This document shows positions 46,766-59,520 of a stretch of DNA of 64,000 nucleotides, in pieces. Under the pieces are notes generated by a model. That model did not search any database. It was not told the origin of the DNA and saw nothing but the letters and a program-made list of their open reading frames with translations. Every line of letters starts with the position of its first letter. The first letter of the stretch is position 1. Where the stretch lies: positions 24,860,823-24,924,822 of the forward strand of contig NC_079510.1 of assembly GCF_030052815.1 (NCBI RefSeq). The letters are read 5' to 3'. The translations under genes and the position numbers were made by a program. The stretch is from Hevea brasiliensis (Eukaryota; Streptophyta; Magnoliopsida; Malpighiales; Euphorbiaceae).

Positions 46766-49700
46766 TGTAACACCCCGTTTGCATAGCCTGGTAGATTTCA
46801 CCGTTCCGGTGACCGGTGTCGGTCCGGACAATTAAGGGGATTAGAACCACACTTAAGTCAATTAGAGAAGCCATAAACACAAATAATTAGTAATGTCCAA
46901 TTAGTTAAGTATAAACAAGAAAAATAGAACATAAGAAGTTAAACGAGCCGAGAGTCACAACAATGGGTGACGTTCTCGGGAAGGACTGCGAAGTCGTTTT
47001 AAACTTAAATTTCGAACCATAAAAAGTGACGCTGTGGTCCTTAGGACCCTTATGAAAACAGTGGAAAAGAGAAAATCACGAAAAAGAACTGTTAAGTCAG
47101 TCAAATAATTAGGTCAGGGAGGCGGAAGAAATATTGGATTATTTGTAAACTGGGATGAATCGGTGAGGGGCAATTTGGTCAATTGACCCCGAGAGCTGAC
47201 TCCTGACCTAATTGTCAAATAAAATCGGAGAAAAGAAAATTTCAGAGTCAAAAATTAAATTAAAGAACTAATAGAAAAAAAAAGGGAAAATGAAAAAGAA
47301 AGGAAAAGTTGTTACATCATACAAGGGGTCCCACCATGACATCATAAATGAATTTAAATTATTGTAAATTTTGACCAAGTAAACTTAAGAGATAATTATT
47401 CATAAAATACACAAAAAAACAAAGAAAATTCAGACCTCCTTCCCCAAAAGTTTTGGCTACTCTTCCCTCTCCCATAAACCACCATTGTTACACTAGAGAA
47501 GCTTGAATCCAAGCTTTCTTTCAACCATTTAAACCTATTTTGACCCTAACTTGACTTATTAGAACCTGATTTAGTTACTTGAGAAGAAGTTTGATCACAA
47601 AAGAAAGAAGAAAAGAAGAGGAAAATTGAAGATTTAGAATCCAAAGCAAAGGTTAGTGTGCTAACTTTCAATTTTCTACTTCAAATGCATGTTTAGGTAT
47701 TTAAGTGAGCTTAGAACTTGATTAAATGAAACAAATATGGGGAAGGACCATTGCTGAAATTTTGGCCTGGTTGAAGGGAGTATGAATTGCATGAATTAAA
47801 TGAGTTTGAATGAGTTAGGAAACCTTACTTAGTTGAATGATTAACAATAAAACCATTAAAAGTAGTTAAATGCATAAAATTGATGAGTTAGGGTTTTGAA
47901 TGATAGGGTTTGTGAATCAAATTTTGGAGAAATGCACAAATGATGACTTTGGTCTATTGTGAGATGAAAAATGGTCAATAATGACCAAAAGAGATGTGTG
48001 GGAATTGTTGGAATAAAAACCAAATTCGTAGGTCAAATGGTCATGCTGCTGGCAGTATGACCAAACCAACTTTGAAGGACCAAAATGGAAATTTTATAAG
48101 TCCAATTGATATACCACCAATTGGAGATGAAAATAGACATAAAATAGCACAATTTTCATTGAGGAACCATGGCAAAAAACTGACTAAAACTTGGTGAACC
48201 AATTGACCAAAGTGAAATGAGAGCAGGCTGCCATCGCATTAAATCTGACCAAATGAACAGTAACTGTTCATTTGGTCATAATTCGAGCTAGACAGGTCAA
48301 ATTGACCTGAAATTTTACCAGAAATTAGATAAGATATAGATCTAAAACTTTCATGAAGAACATCACCCCAAATTATGCCATTAACCCATTCAAAATATTG
48401 AGCAAATTGAGTTACTGTACCTGCAATTCTGCAGAATTCCATTTGAGCAGTAATGTTTGAAGGGCTATAACTTTCTCTAGGAAACTTGGATTTAGGTGAT
48501 TCTTGAACCGATGGAAACCTAAGACATAGTAGAACATTTCATATGAAGAAAGTTAGAGCAAATTATGAACTTAACTTGAGCAAATTACTGAACAAAGTTG
48601 GACAAAAAATCTGCCAGAACCAAAATCTCAGCATGAACAATGCACGTGAACAGTAATTGTATTTTGGCTATTACTTGAGCTACAAAACTCCGATTGGGGT
48701 GATCCAAAAATGAGAATACACTTAAGACAATAAGGAACATTTTCTATGAAGGAAGTTTTGCCAAATTCCAACAGTAGATTGACCAATAGAACAGTGCAAT
48801 TTCGGAGCACCAAAACCGAAAATTGGCAATTTTGCCAAAATGACTTAACCTTTGAGAAAATGACCAAAAGCAACAAGTTTAATGGCCAAAATGTGGTATG
48901 TGGGTGAAGTTGGAGTTCCCATACTTATTAAGCCTTAAAAAGTCAACAATTTGACTTGAATAGTGTAGTGAATAGTAACCCGAAACACAAAAATTTAAAG
49001 AACGTCGAAATTAGCACGTTAGAGCTAGGTATAAGTGAAGTTAAATTTATTTTTAGATTTATGTTAAATTATGGTACTGAAACACTATAAAATTGTATGT
49101 TTCAGTGGAAAAGAATACCGGGACAGAACCCGAGGAGTCGAGTTAAGGCCAAAAGGCGACTCATTTGAGGTTTGTGCACAACATCACTATGCTTTAAAAT
49201 GTGTTGATAAAGTGAATGAAATATGTATTTTACATTTGCTTTGAATTATTGAGAATTTATTTGTGACATTAGTTATGATGTTTTGACTTAAATTGTTGGA
49301 TGTTATTGTGTATATTTGAAATGACAATGCTTAACAAATTGTTAAGATAAGTTTTGAAACCATAGTATCATGATCATACATTTGAACACCTCACTAACAC
49401 GATTAGTGGGGGTAATTAGTTTCGAATTTTGATTCCTTCTCTGGAGAAGTGTTGAGGTGTGCCAGTAGAAGAGGATTTGAATGGATATCCATATATTTGA
49501 GCTAGCTAGCCTTGTGATGTGATTTCTCTTTAGCCTCTGGCTATTGGGATTCTATTTGTTTCGAATGGCATGATCTAACTGTGGGATTTATAAAACGTGT
49601 TTTGATACTTCGAAATGAACTTGGTTTGCATTAAAACCTCATAATTCATGTTTTGTGTTTAATGTTCATGTTTAGTCAAATTTTTGGAACAAACGTGTTT

Positions 49701-50486
49701 TATATTTTGCATAAAAATTATTTTAGTATGTTGTGTACCACTGAGTCTTAGTACTCAGCGATAGCTTCTATTCTTTGCAGATCTGAGACTAGAGGAAGCA
49801 GCAGATCGAGTCTTGAGGTGTGAGGAGTCATCAGCTTGAATTCTTCGAGTATAATTTATACCCTAACTGTAAATATTTCTTTTGATGTATATATTGCACA
49901 TAAATGTATGGACATGTAAATGGGTTTTGAGCAGCTTGTACAAAAATTTATATGAAATTTGTAATAAAGTTTAGTTGTATTTCTTTTGATGTAAAATTTA
50001 TAAGAATGTATATAAATTATTTATCTCTAATGAAATATGAGTACAACTATTTTATTTAGTTTGAATGAAATGGATTGCTAATATTTTGATGATCGTTTGA
50101 TAGTGGATTTGAAATTTGAAAGTTAATAAATGTGTTGAGAAATTGATTGAGATTGAGTATGAAATTGAAGCAGTTGTTGAGAAAAACTTTTAGAAGTGCT
50201 TTTTATAGGTATTTGAAGAACTGGTTTCTCAAAATACAGACAGAACTCTGTCAAAATTTTTATAAAATTTGCGAAAAACTAAAATGGACCAAAAATATTA
50301 ATTAGATTTACTTGTAATCATTTGTTTTAAATACCTATTAGAAAATGCTCACCACTTGTCAAAAGTAAGAAAATTGTTTAAAATCCCTTGTGGGGTACTT
50401 AATGAGTTATCGGTAGGTGAAGTTCGGTAGTTCATTAGGTATTCTACGGGATCATGTTATGCCTTACAGAGGGGTAAGGTGTGACA
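46766..50486 (+). mobile_element. 5' LTR of the complete Tekay-like chromovirus (3,721 bp)
   Basis: Starts tgtaacaccccgtttgcata and ends gtaaggtgtgaca. It is colinear with the 3' LTR at 55824-59475 and the solo LTR at 6198-9842. Relative to the 3' LTR it keeps a 60-bp segment (47881-47940) and the 5' arm of a hairpin. The ORFs of 60-98 codons inside it are not credible genes. Confidence 0.95.
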
Positions 50487-50494
50487 TGTTTTAG

Positions 50495-50506
50495 TGGTAT
50501 CAGAGC
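50495..50506 (+). promoter_or_regulatory. Primer binding site, initiator tRNA-Met type
   Basis: A perfect tggtatcagagc 8 bp after the LTR end. Confidence 0.93.
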
Positions 50507-50568
50507 AAATTTTTGAAGTATGTTTTAACATATAAATTTGTGTATTTCTTGTTAAGTACAACTGGTCA

Positions 50569-51900
50569 ATGTCCATAATTGTTACATACAGTGCATTACA
50601 TCATGAATATGAACTAACGGAGGGAAATCTCCATGTGTTACTTGTTCAGGAGATACCCTACTCTGCATCATTATGGAAGAAGGATCGCTCGCTTGAGCAA
50701 ATTGCTGAAGCTGAGGCACAAGGGGAAGCCCCAGCTTTACCGAATGTTAGAGGGTCAGCAGCACCAGCCCCACAAATGCCGCAGTTCCCTGCACAGTTTG
50801 CATAGCAGATGGCTGCGATATTTCAACAAATGGCTGGGGGCATGCCTGCTCAAGCTCCACCCCAACCACCTGTGGCACAACCACTGCCTCCAGCTAGACA
50901 ATGTGATAAATTACTGAAGTATGGGGCTGCAAAATTTAAGGGTACAGTGGACCCTTTAGAGGCAGAGCAATGGCTTGAAAATGGACAGAGTATTTAAGAA
51001 GGTACATTGCCAAGATGAACTGAAGTTTGAGTACTCTGTATCGCTACTGCAAGGGGATGCGTATGATTGGTGGAAGACCATCCCCCAAAGCTTGGCTGAA
51101 TCATCAGTGTTGACCTGGGATGACTTCATCAGAGAATTCAGACAGAAATACATCCCAGATGCATATGTTGACCAGAAACTGCAAGAATTTTTGAGTCTGA
51201 AATAAGGAAACCGATCAGTGGCAGAGTATGAGAGAGAGTTCTCCCGCCTGAGTCACTATGCGGGGAGTCTCCTTACTACTAGCAAGGCAAGGTGCAAGAG
51301 ATTTGAGACGGGTTTGAAGCCCAGCATAAGGATGCAAGTTGTGGGATTTCGACACAACAACTTCTCAGAGCTCATGTCTCAAGCACTTGAGTTTGAAAGA
51401 ATAGAATCAGAAGCAACCCCAGTGAAAGAAAAATCAGAGAAAGCTGAGAAATTAGAGAAAGACAAGGGGGAAAAGTCTGTAGAGCTGAGTTCTGGTGGGA
51501 CTTCTGGGAAAAAGAAGAAGTTTAGTGGACCCAGCAGGGGTCGAGGTGGAAGATTTGGTAGGGGCCGATTCTCCGGACAGAGACCCCCTAGGTCTGGTCA
51601 GCAGTCGAGCAGGGGTTCACATTCTGCCCGCCCCTATGAGACTTGTGGCAAGATTCATGGGGGGGAGTGCTACTGGGCCACTGGAGCCTGCTTTAATCAA
51701 GGTGGCAAGGGCCATATAGCTAAAGACTGCGTACTAGTGCTCCGAGATATAGTCCACTCCTACTACGCCGAGGATCTATTCGAGTCCCGCTCTCGGAGGT
51801 TCACAGGGCCAAGGAGGAAGAGGTAGAGGCAGAGGCACTACTTCAGGCAGTCAGGGCACAGTTGGTCAGTCAGGACAAGGAAGTGCTTCAACCAGAATTT
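50569..51900 (+). pseudogene. Chromovirus gag
   Basis: A Gln/Pro/Ala-rich N-terminal part (FQQMAGGMPAQAPPQPPVAQ) leads to the retrotransposon gag core: KFKGTVDPLEAEQWLEN, SLLQGDAYDWWKTIPQSLAE, FIREFRQKYIPDAYVDQKL, VAEYEREFSRLSHYAG, MQVVGFRHNNFSELMSQALE. A charged Lys/Glu stretch, an RGG-like region (GRGGRFGRGRFSGQRPPRSG) and a CCHC-type knuckle (CFNQGGKGHIAKDC) follow. The knuckle's second Cys position is Gln. Breaks: a stop at about 50803, a frame change near 50985, a stop near 51203, and loss of frame after about 51825. The second chromovirus gag at 63500-64000 is clearly the same family. Confidence 0.9.
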
Positions 51901-51959
51901 ATACAATGAGACAGCGAGAAGAGGCTGAGACTTCTGACGTATATTCTCTATCTCTGATC

Positions 51960-52480
51960 AAGAAGTATTTGTATTGTGTGATCCGGGTTCAACTCATTCA
52001 TATGTTAGTGCTAGCATAGTTAGTTCACTTGCTGTTCCATGTGTGCAAATGGATTTTGAAGTGCTAGTAACTAGTCCATTAGGACAAGAGGTCCGGGTCA
52101 ACAGAATTTATAGAGACTGTCCTTTGGTGATCCAAGGACATGTTTTCCTGTCAGACTTGATTGAAATGCCCTTTAGAGAGTATGATATTATCTTGGGCAT
52201 GGATTGGTTAGCCAGGCATCACGCCATGATTAACTGTAGACTGAAGACAGTCACTTTTGGTCTCCCTTTGTACGGTGATTTGGTAATACACGGGGAGAGG
52301 CATTTACTGCCATCAAACATCATTTCGGCTGCACTAGCCAGAAGAATGATCAGAAAGGGGTGTGAAGCATACTTGGCACATGTGCTAGACACCCAAATGG
52401 GGAGTCCAACACTAAGGGACATCCCTATTGTATGTGATTTTCTGGATGTGTTTCCTGATGAATTGCCAGGATTACTCCAG
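51960..52480 (+). pseudogene. Chromovirus pol: aspartic protease region
   Basis: The polyprotein-processing protease. The active-site motif is CDPGSTHSYVS (the usual D-S/T-G position reads DPG). It is followed by EVRVNRIYRDCPLVIQGHVF, EMPFREYDIILGMDWLARHH and [13 protein letters not shown], the conserved link into RT. The frame is open from about 51960 to 52537. A frame change near 52470-52485 separates it from the RT frame. The gag-protease junction (51830-51960) is out of frame and carries stops. Confidence 0.88.
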
Positions 52481-54385
52481 AAAGAGAGGTGCAGTTTGAG
52501 ATTGATGTTATGCCTGGTGTGGATCCAATCTCCATAACGCTATATAGAATGGCACCTGCAGAATTGAAAGAGTTGAAAGTGCAGTTGCAAGAACTGCTTG
52601 ACAAGGGCTTTATCCGCCTTAGTGTGTCACCTTGGGGAGCGCCAGTGTTGTTTGTAAAGAAGAAAGATGGCACTCTCCGTTTGTGTATTGATTATCGGCA
52701 GTTGAATAAGGTGACAATAAAGAATAGATATCCATTGCCCCGCATTGATGATTTGTTTGATTAGTTGAGGGGTGCAGCTGTGTTCTCCAAAATTGACCTG
52801 AGATCAGGTTATTATCAGCTGAAAGTACAAGAGCAGAGTATTCCTAAAAGCGCTTCGTAACCCGCTATGGCCATTATGAATTCCTAGTCATGCCATTTGG
52901 GTTAACTAATGCTCCGGCTGCTTTTATGGATCTGATGAACACTATCTTCAGACCATACCTCGACCAGTTTTTTGTGGTATTCATAGATGATATATTGGTC
53001 TATTCGAGGAATGTAGAAGAGCATAATAGACATCTGTGGATTGTACTGCAGACTTTGAGAGAGAAACAGCTATACGCCAAATTGTCGAAATGTGAATTTT
53101 GGCTGAAGGAGATATCCTTTTTGGGACACATAGTATCAGCAGAGGGCATCAAGGTAGATCCAAGTAAGATCGAAGCTGTCCTTAATTGGAGGCCACTCAG
53201 AGATGTCACAGAAATTCGTAGTTTTTTGGGGTTAGATGGATACTACCGTCGATTTGTGAAGGGATTCTCCATGTTGGCATCTCCATTGACCAAGCTGCTT
53301 AGAAATTCCTAAAACTGCCTTCAGAACCCGCTATGGCCATTATGAATTCCTAGTCATGCCATTTGGGTTAACTAATGCTCCGGCTGCTTTTATAGATCTG
53401 ATGAACACTATCTTCAGACCATACCTCGACCAGTTTTTTGTGGTATTCATAGATGATATATTGGTCTATTCGAGGAATGTAGAAGAGCATAATAGACATC
53501 TGTGGATTGTACTGCAGACTTTGAGAGAGAAACAGCTATACGCCAAATTGTCGAAATGTGAATTTTGGCTGAAGGAGATATCCTTTTTGGGACACATAGT
53601 ATCAGCAGAGGGCATCAAGGTAGATCCAAGTAAGATCGAAGCTGTCCTTAATTGGAGGCCACTCAGAAATGTCACAGAAATTCGTAGTTTTTTGGGGTTT
53701 GATGGATACTACCATCGATTTGTGAAGGGATTCTCCATGTTAGCATCTCCATTGACCAAGCTGCTTAGAAAAGATGTGAAATTTCAGTGGACGGACAAAT
53801 GCCAGCAAAGTTTTGATGAATTGAAGAGATGTTTGACTGAAGCTCCAGTCCTGACTTTACCTACACCGGGTAAAGAATACACCATTTACAGTGATGCTTC
53901 TCACAATGGGTTAGGCTGTGTATTGATGCAAGATCGAAATGTCATTGCCTATGCATCACGCCAGCTAAAACCGCATGAGAGGAATTATCTGACACATGAC
54001 TTGGAGCTTGCAGCTATAGTGTTTGCTCTTAAGATCTGGAGACATTATTTGTATGGGGAGAAGTGCTACATCTATACAGATCATAAGAGTTTGAAGTATT
54101 TGGGCACCCAGAAAGAGTTGAATTTGAGACAGAGGAGATGGTTAGAGTTGATAAAAGACTATGATTGTCTGATAGACTATCAGCCAGGGAAAGCTAATGT
54201 TGTGGCTGATGCCTTAAGTCACAAGACTATGGCAAGTCTACGGGTTACTCCTTTGTCTTTGGTACATGAGTTGAGATCATTGCATGCCAGCTTAGAGATT
54301 AATGATGATGGGCAGACAGCAGTTGCATGGCATGTACAGCCAGTGTTGATTGATCAAATAAGAATGGTCGCCGTAGGATCTGGCA
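52481..54385 (+). pseudogene. Chromovirus pol: reverse transcriptase and RNase H, with internal duplication
   Basis: RT synthesises element DNA and RNase H removes the RNA. RT fingers and palm: [20 protein letters not shown] and [20 protein letters not shown], then a stop at 52762 (the CAG-to-TAG kind) and [14 protein letters not shown]. The palm with the catalytic [11 protein letters not shown] is present twice in tandem (52841-53305 and 53306-53771). The first copy is out of frame at its start and ends in a stop; the second is in the upstream RT frame and continues into RNase H. RNase [50 protein letters not shown] and [10 protein letters not shown], retaining the acidic residues. A frame change follows at about 54370. 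Confidence 0.93.
52841..53771 (+). repeat. Tandem duplication of the RT palm, two copies of about 466 bp
   Basis: Copy 1 is 52841-53305 and copy 2 is 53306-53771. They are nearly identical, with about seven substitutions seen by eye over the last 415 bp. Copy 1 has one base fewer and several mismatches clustered in its first 25 bp. The junction between them falls at agaaa/ttccta. Confidence 0.93.
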
Positions 54386-55760
54386 TCGGTTGATGGAAGA
54401 AGTCCGACAGGGCAAGAAACCAGAATTCTCAATTAGAGATGATAGTCTATTGCTACACCAAGGCAGAATGTGTGTTCCTAATGATGTTGAATTGAGGAAG
54501 ATCATTTTGAGGGAAGCACATGAGTCTCCTTTTGCCATGCACCCTGGTGGTACAAAAATGTATAGAGGGCTAAAGGAGCATTACTAGTGGATGGGTATGA
54601 AAAGAGATGTGGCAGAGTTTGTATCCAAATACCTAACTTGTCAGCAAGTGAAGGCAGAGCATCAAGTACTCACTGGGTTATTACATCCACTACCAGTACC
54701 AGAATGGAAATGGGAAAGAATAACGATGGATTTTGTGATGGGACTTCCGAGGACACAGAAGAGTTATGATGCAGTATGGGTCATTATCGACAGACTAACT
54801 AAGTCCGCTCATTTTCTGCCAGTCCGGATGGATTATAGTTTGGAAAGATTGGCCAAGTTATACATCGATGAGATTGTGAGACTGCATGGAGTGCCAGTAT
54901 CCATCGTGTCGCATGCAGATCCTAGGTTCACTTCTAGATTCTGGGGTAGTCTTCAGAGAGCCCTAGGAACTAGATTGAACTTCAGTACTGCATTCCACCC
55001 GCAGACAGATGGCCAGTCTGAGAGGGTAATTCAGATCTTGGAGGACATGTTACGGGCTTGTGTGATTGAGTTTGAGGGTAGTTGGGATATACACTTGCCT
55101 TTGATTGAGTTTGCTTACAACAAAAGCTACCAATCAAGCATTGGGATGCCTCCATATGAAGCTTTGTATGGCAGGAAATGTAGAACCCCATTGTGTTGGG
55201 ATGACATGGGTGAAAGAAAGATGATTGGACCCGAAATCGTTCAGCATACTGAAGAGAAAATCAGGGTGATTAGAGGTCGACTTAAGACTGCATCAGACCG
55301 TCAGAAGTCCTACATTGATTTGAAAAGAAGGGATATTCAGTATGCAGTGGGTGAGAAAGTTTTCCTCAAGGTTTCTCCTTGGAAGAGAATTATGAGATTC
55401 GGTAGAAAGGGGAAACTGAGTCCTCGTTTCATTGGGCCATATGAGGTTCTAGAAAGAGTGGGTCCTTTGGCATATCGGTTGGCACTACCTCTAGAGTTGG
55501 AAAAGATACATAATGTCTTCCATGTATCTATGTTGAGGAGGTATCGATCAGACCCATCTCATGTACTACCAGTAGAGGAAATTGAAGTAAATCTAGACCT
55601 CACATATGAAGAAGAACCCATAGAGATTCTGGCTTATGAGGTGAAGCAGCTACGGAACAAGCAGATACCGTTGGTGAAAGTGCTGTGGAACCATCATTCA
55701 GGCTAGGAGGCTACTTGGGAACGGGAAGAGGACATGAGGAGATAGCACCCACAGCTGTTC
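54386..55760 (+). pseudogene. Chromovirus pol: integrase with chromodomain
   Basis: Inserts element DNA into the genome. Zinc-binding N-terminus: HESPFAMHPGGTKMYRGLKE, then a stop at 54585, then SKYLTCQQVKAEHQ (the first Cys of the pair reads Tyr). Catalytic core: ITMDFVMGLPRT (first Asp), HADPRFTSRFWGSL (second Asp) and FHPQTDGQSERVIQILED (Glu). C-terminal domain: GEKVFLKVSPWKRIMRFGRK and KLSPRFIGPYEVLERVGPLA, then HNVFHVSMLRRY. A chromodomain follows: EEEPIEILAYEVKQLRNK, then VKVLWNHHSG, a stop, EATWEREEDM. The main frame is open for 371 codons (54591-55706). Apart from two stops this is the best kept part of the element. The chromodomain and the gene order protease-RT-RNase H-integrase place it among plant chromoviruses, Tekay/Del-like. 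Confidence 0.93.
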
Positions 55761-55803
55761 AGAGATTGATACCAGGTAAAATTTCGAGACGAAATTTATT
55801 TTA

Positions 55804-55820
55804 AGGGGGGGGGGGGGGAG
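55804..55820 (+). promoter_or_regulatory. Polypurine tract of the chromovirus
   Basis: aaggggggggggggggag, 3 bp before the 3' LTR. The G-run is unusually long (about 14 G). Confidence 0.85.
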
Positions 55821-55823
55821 AAT

Positions 55824-58800
55824 TGTAACACCCCGTTTGCATAGCCTGGTATATTTCACTATTCCGGTGACCGGTGTTGGTCCGAACAATTAAGGAGATT
55901 AGAACCACACTTAAGTCAATTAGAGAAGCCATAAACACAAATAATTAGTAATGTCCAATTAGTTAAGTATAAATAAGAAAAATAGAACATAAGAAGTTAA
56001 ACGAGCCGAGAGTCACAGCGATGGGTGACGTTCTCGGGAAAGACTGCGAAGTCATTTTAAACTCAAATTTCGAACCGTAAAAAGTGACGCTGCGGTCCTT
56101 AGGACCCTTATGAAAACAGTGGAAAAGAGAAAATCACGAAAAAGAATTGTTAAGTCAGTCAAATAATTAGGTCAGGGAGCAGGAAGAAATATTGGATTAT
56201 TTGCAAACCGGGATGAACAGGTGAGGGGCAATTTGGTCAATTGACCCTGAGAGCTGACTCCTGACCTAACTGTCAAATAAAATCGGAGAAAAGAAAATTT
56301 CAGAGTCGAAAATTAAATTAAAGAACTAATAGAAAAAAAAAGGGAAAATGAAAAAGAAAGGAAAAGTTGTTACATCATACAAGGGGTCCCACCATGACAT
56401 CATAAATGAATTTAAATTATTGTAAATTTTGACCAAGTAAACTTAAGAGATAATTTTTCATAAAATACACAAAAAAACAAAGAAAATTCAGACCTCCTTC
56501 CCCAAAAGTTTCGGCCACTCTTCCCTCTCCCATAAACCACCATTGTTACACTAGAGAAGCTTGAATCCAAGCTTTCTTTCAACCATTTAAACCTATTTTG
56601 ACCCTAACTTGACTTATTAGAACCTGATTTAGTTACTTGAGAAGAAGTTTGATCACAAAAGAAAGAAGAAAAGAAGAGGAAAATTGAAGATTTAGAATCC
56701 AAAGCAAAGGTTAGTGTGCTAACTTTCAATTTTCTACTTCAAATGCATGTTTAGGTATTTAAGTGAGCTTAGAACTTGATTAAATGAAACAAATATGGGG
56801 AAGGACCATTGCTGAAATTTTGGCCTGGTTGAAGGGAGTATGAATTGCATGAATTAAATGAGTTTGAATGAGTTAGGAAACCTTACTTAGTTGAATGATT
56901 AACATTAAAACCATTAAAAGTAGTTAAATGCATGAAATTGATGACTTTGGTCTATTGTGAGATGAAAAATGGTCAATAATGACCAAAAGAGATGTGTGGG
57001 AATTGTTGGAATGAAAACCAAATTTGTAGGTCAAATGCAGCATGACCAAACCAACTTTGAAGGACCAAAACGGAAATTTTACAAGTCCAATTGATATACC
57101 ACCAATTGGGGATGAAAATAGACATAAAATAGCACAATTTTCATTAAGGAACCATGGCCAAAAACTGACTAAAACTTAGTGAACCAATTGACCAAAATGA
57201 AATGAGAGCGGGCTGCCACTGCACCAAACTGATCAAATGAATAGTAACTGTTCATTTGTTCATAATTCGAGGTAGATAGGTCAAATTGACCTGAAATTTT
57301 ACCAGTAATTAGATAAGATATAGGTCTAAAACTTTCATGAAGAACATCACCCCAAACTATGCCATTAACCCATTCAAATTATTGAGCAAAGTTGAGTTAC
57401 TGTACCTGCGATTCTGCAGAATTTCATTTGAGTAGTAATGTTTGAAGGGCTATAACTTTCTCTAGCAAACTCGGATTTAAGTGATTCTTGAACCGATGGA
57501 AACCTAAGACATAGTAGAACATTTAATATGAAGAAAGTTAGACCAAATTATGAACTTAACTTGATCAAATTACTGAACAAATTTGGACAAAAAATCTGCG
57601 TAACCAAAATCTCAAGATGAATAAAGGCACGTGAACAGTAATTGTATTTTGGCTATAACTTGAGCTACAAAACTCCGATTGGGGTAATCCAAAAATGAGA
57701 ATACACTTAAGACAATAAGGAACGTTTTCTATGAAGGAAGTTTTGCCAAATTCCAACAGTAGATTGACCAATGGAACAGTGCAATTTCGGAGCACCAAAA
57801 CCGAAAATTGGCAATTTTGCCAAAATAACTTAAGCTTTGAGAAAATGACCAAAACCAACAAGTTTAATGGCCAAAATGTGGTATGTGGGTGAAGTTGGAG
57901 TTCCCATACCTATTAAGCCTTAAAAAGTCAACAATTTGACTTGAATAGTGTAGTGAATAGTAACTCGAAACACAAAAATTTAAAGAACGTCGAAATTAGC
58001 ACGTTAGAGCTAGGTATAAGTGAAGTTAAATTTATTTTTGGATTTATGTTAAATTATGGTACTGAAACACTATAAAATTGTGTGTTTCAGTGGAAAAGAA
58101 TACCGAGACAGAACCCGAGGAGTCAAGTTAAGGCCAAAAGGTGACTCATTTGAGGTTTGTGCACAACATCACTATGCATTAAAATGTGTTGATAAAGTGA
58201 ATGAAATATGTATTTTACATTTGCTTTGAATTATTGAGAATTTATTTGTGACATTAGTTATGATGTTTTGACTTAAATTGTTGGAAGTTATTGTGTATAT
58301 TTGAAATGACAATGTTTAACAAATTGTTAAGATAAGTTTTGAAACCACAGTATCATGACCATACATTTGAACACCTTACTAACACGATTAGTGGGGGTAA
58401 TTAGTTTCGAATTTTGATTCCTTCTCTAGAGAAGTGTTGAGGTGTGCCAGTAGAAGAGGATTTGAATGGATATCCATATATTTGAGCTAGCTAGCCTTGT
58501 GATGTGATTTCTCTTTAGCCTCTGGCTATTGAGATTCTATTTGTTTCGAATGGCATGATCTAACAGTGGGATTTATGAAACGTGTTTTGATACTTCGAAA
58601 TGAACTTGGTTTGCATTAAAACCTCATAATTCATGTTTTGTGTTTAATGTTCATGTTTAGTCAAAATTTTGGAATAAACGTGATTTATATTTTGCATAAA
58701 AATTATTTTAGTATGTTGTGTACCACTGAGTCTTAGTACTCAGCGATAGCTTCTATTGCTGTCGCAGATACAGAGACTAGAGGTGCAGCAGACTGAGCTG

Positions 58801-59475
58801 GTGAGGTGTGAGGAGTCATCAGCTTGAAGTCTTCGGGTATAATTTATACCCTAACTGTAAATATTTCTTTTGATGTATATATTGCACATAAATGTATGGA
58901 CATGTAAATGGGTTTTGAGCAGCTTGTACAAAAATTTATATGAAATTTGTAATAAAGTTTAGTTGTATTTCTTTTGATGTAAAATTTGTAAGAATGTATA
59001 TAAATTATTTTGTCTCTAATGAAATATGAGTACAACTATTTTATTTAGTTTGAATGAAATGGATTGCTAATATTTTGATGATCGTTTGATAGTGGATTTG
59101 AAATTTGAAAGTTAATAAATGTGTTGAGAAATTGATTGAGATTGAGTATGAAATTGAAGCAGTTGTTGAGAAAAACTTTTAGAAGTGCTTTTTACAGGTA
59201 TTTGAAGAACTGGTTTCTCAAAATACAGGCAAAACTCTGTCAAAATTTTTATAAAATTTGCGAAAAACTAAAATGGACTAAAAATATTAATTAGATTTAC
59301 TTGTAATCATATGTTTTAAATACCTATTAGAAAATGCTCACCACTTGTCAAAAGTAAGAAAATTGTTTAAAATCCCTTGTAGGGTACTTAATGAGTTATC
59401 GGTAGGTGAAGTTCGGTAGATCATTAGGTATTCTACGGGATCATGTTATGCCTTACAGAGGGGTAAGGTGTGACA
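55824..59475 (+). mobile_element. 3' LTR of the complete chromovirus (3,652 bp)
   Basis: Starts tgtaacaccccgtttgcata and ends gtaaggtgtgaca, then the TSD cacgt at 59476-59480. Shorter than the 5' LTR by a 60-bp deletion at about 56940 and by loss of one hairpin arm at about 57036. Otherwise a few per cent different, with long identical runs. Confidence 0.95.
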
Positions 59476-59480
59476 CACGT

Positions 59481-59520
59481 ACACTAGAGCTGACTTATCC
59501 GCAGAATAGTTAGCTCTAAC
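59481..59520 (-). pseudogene. Gypsy B integrase, piece beyond the chromovirus insertion
   Basis: On the minus strand this reads RANYSADKSALV and joins in frame, through one copy of cacgt, to YVAEIVRLNG at 46765. It shows that the chromovirus landed inside gypsy B's integrase. It is cut off at 59520 by a copia LTR fragment. Confidence 0.7.

Noticed and set aside
55698..55889. Proline-rich antisense ORF across the polypurine tract
   Set aside because: The polypurine G-run read in reverse plus LTR start; not a gene.
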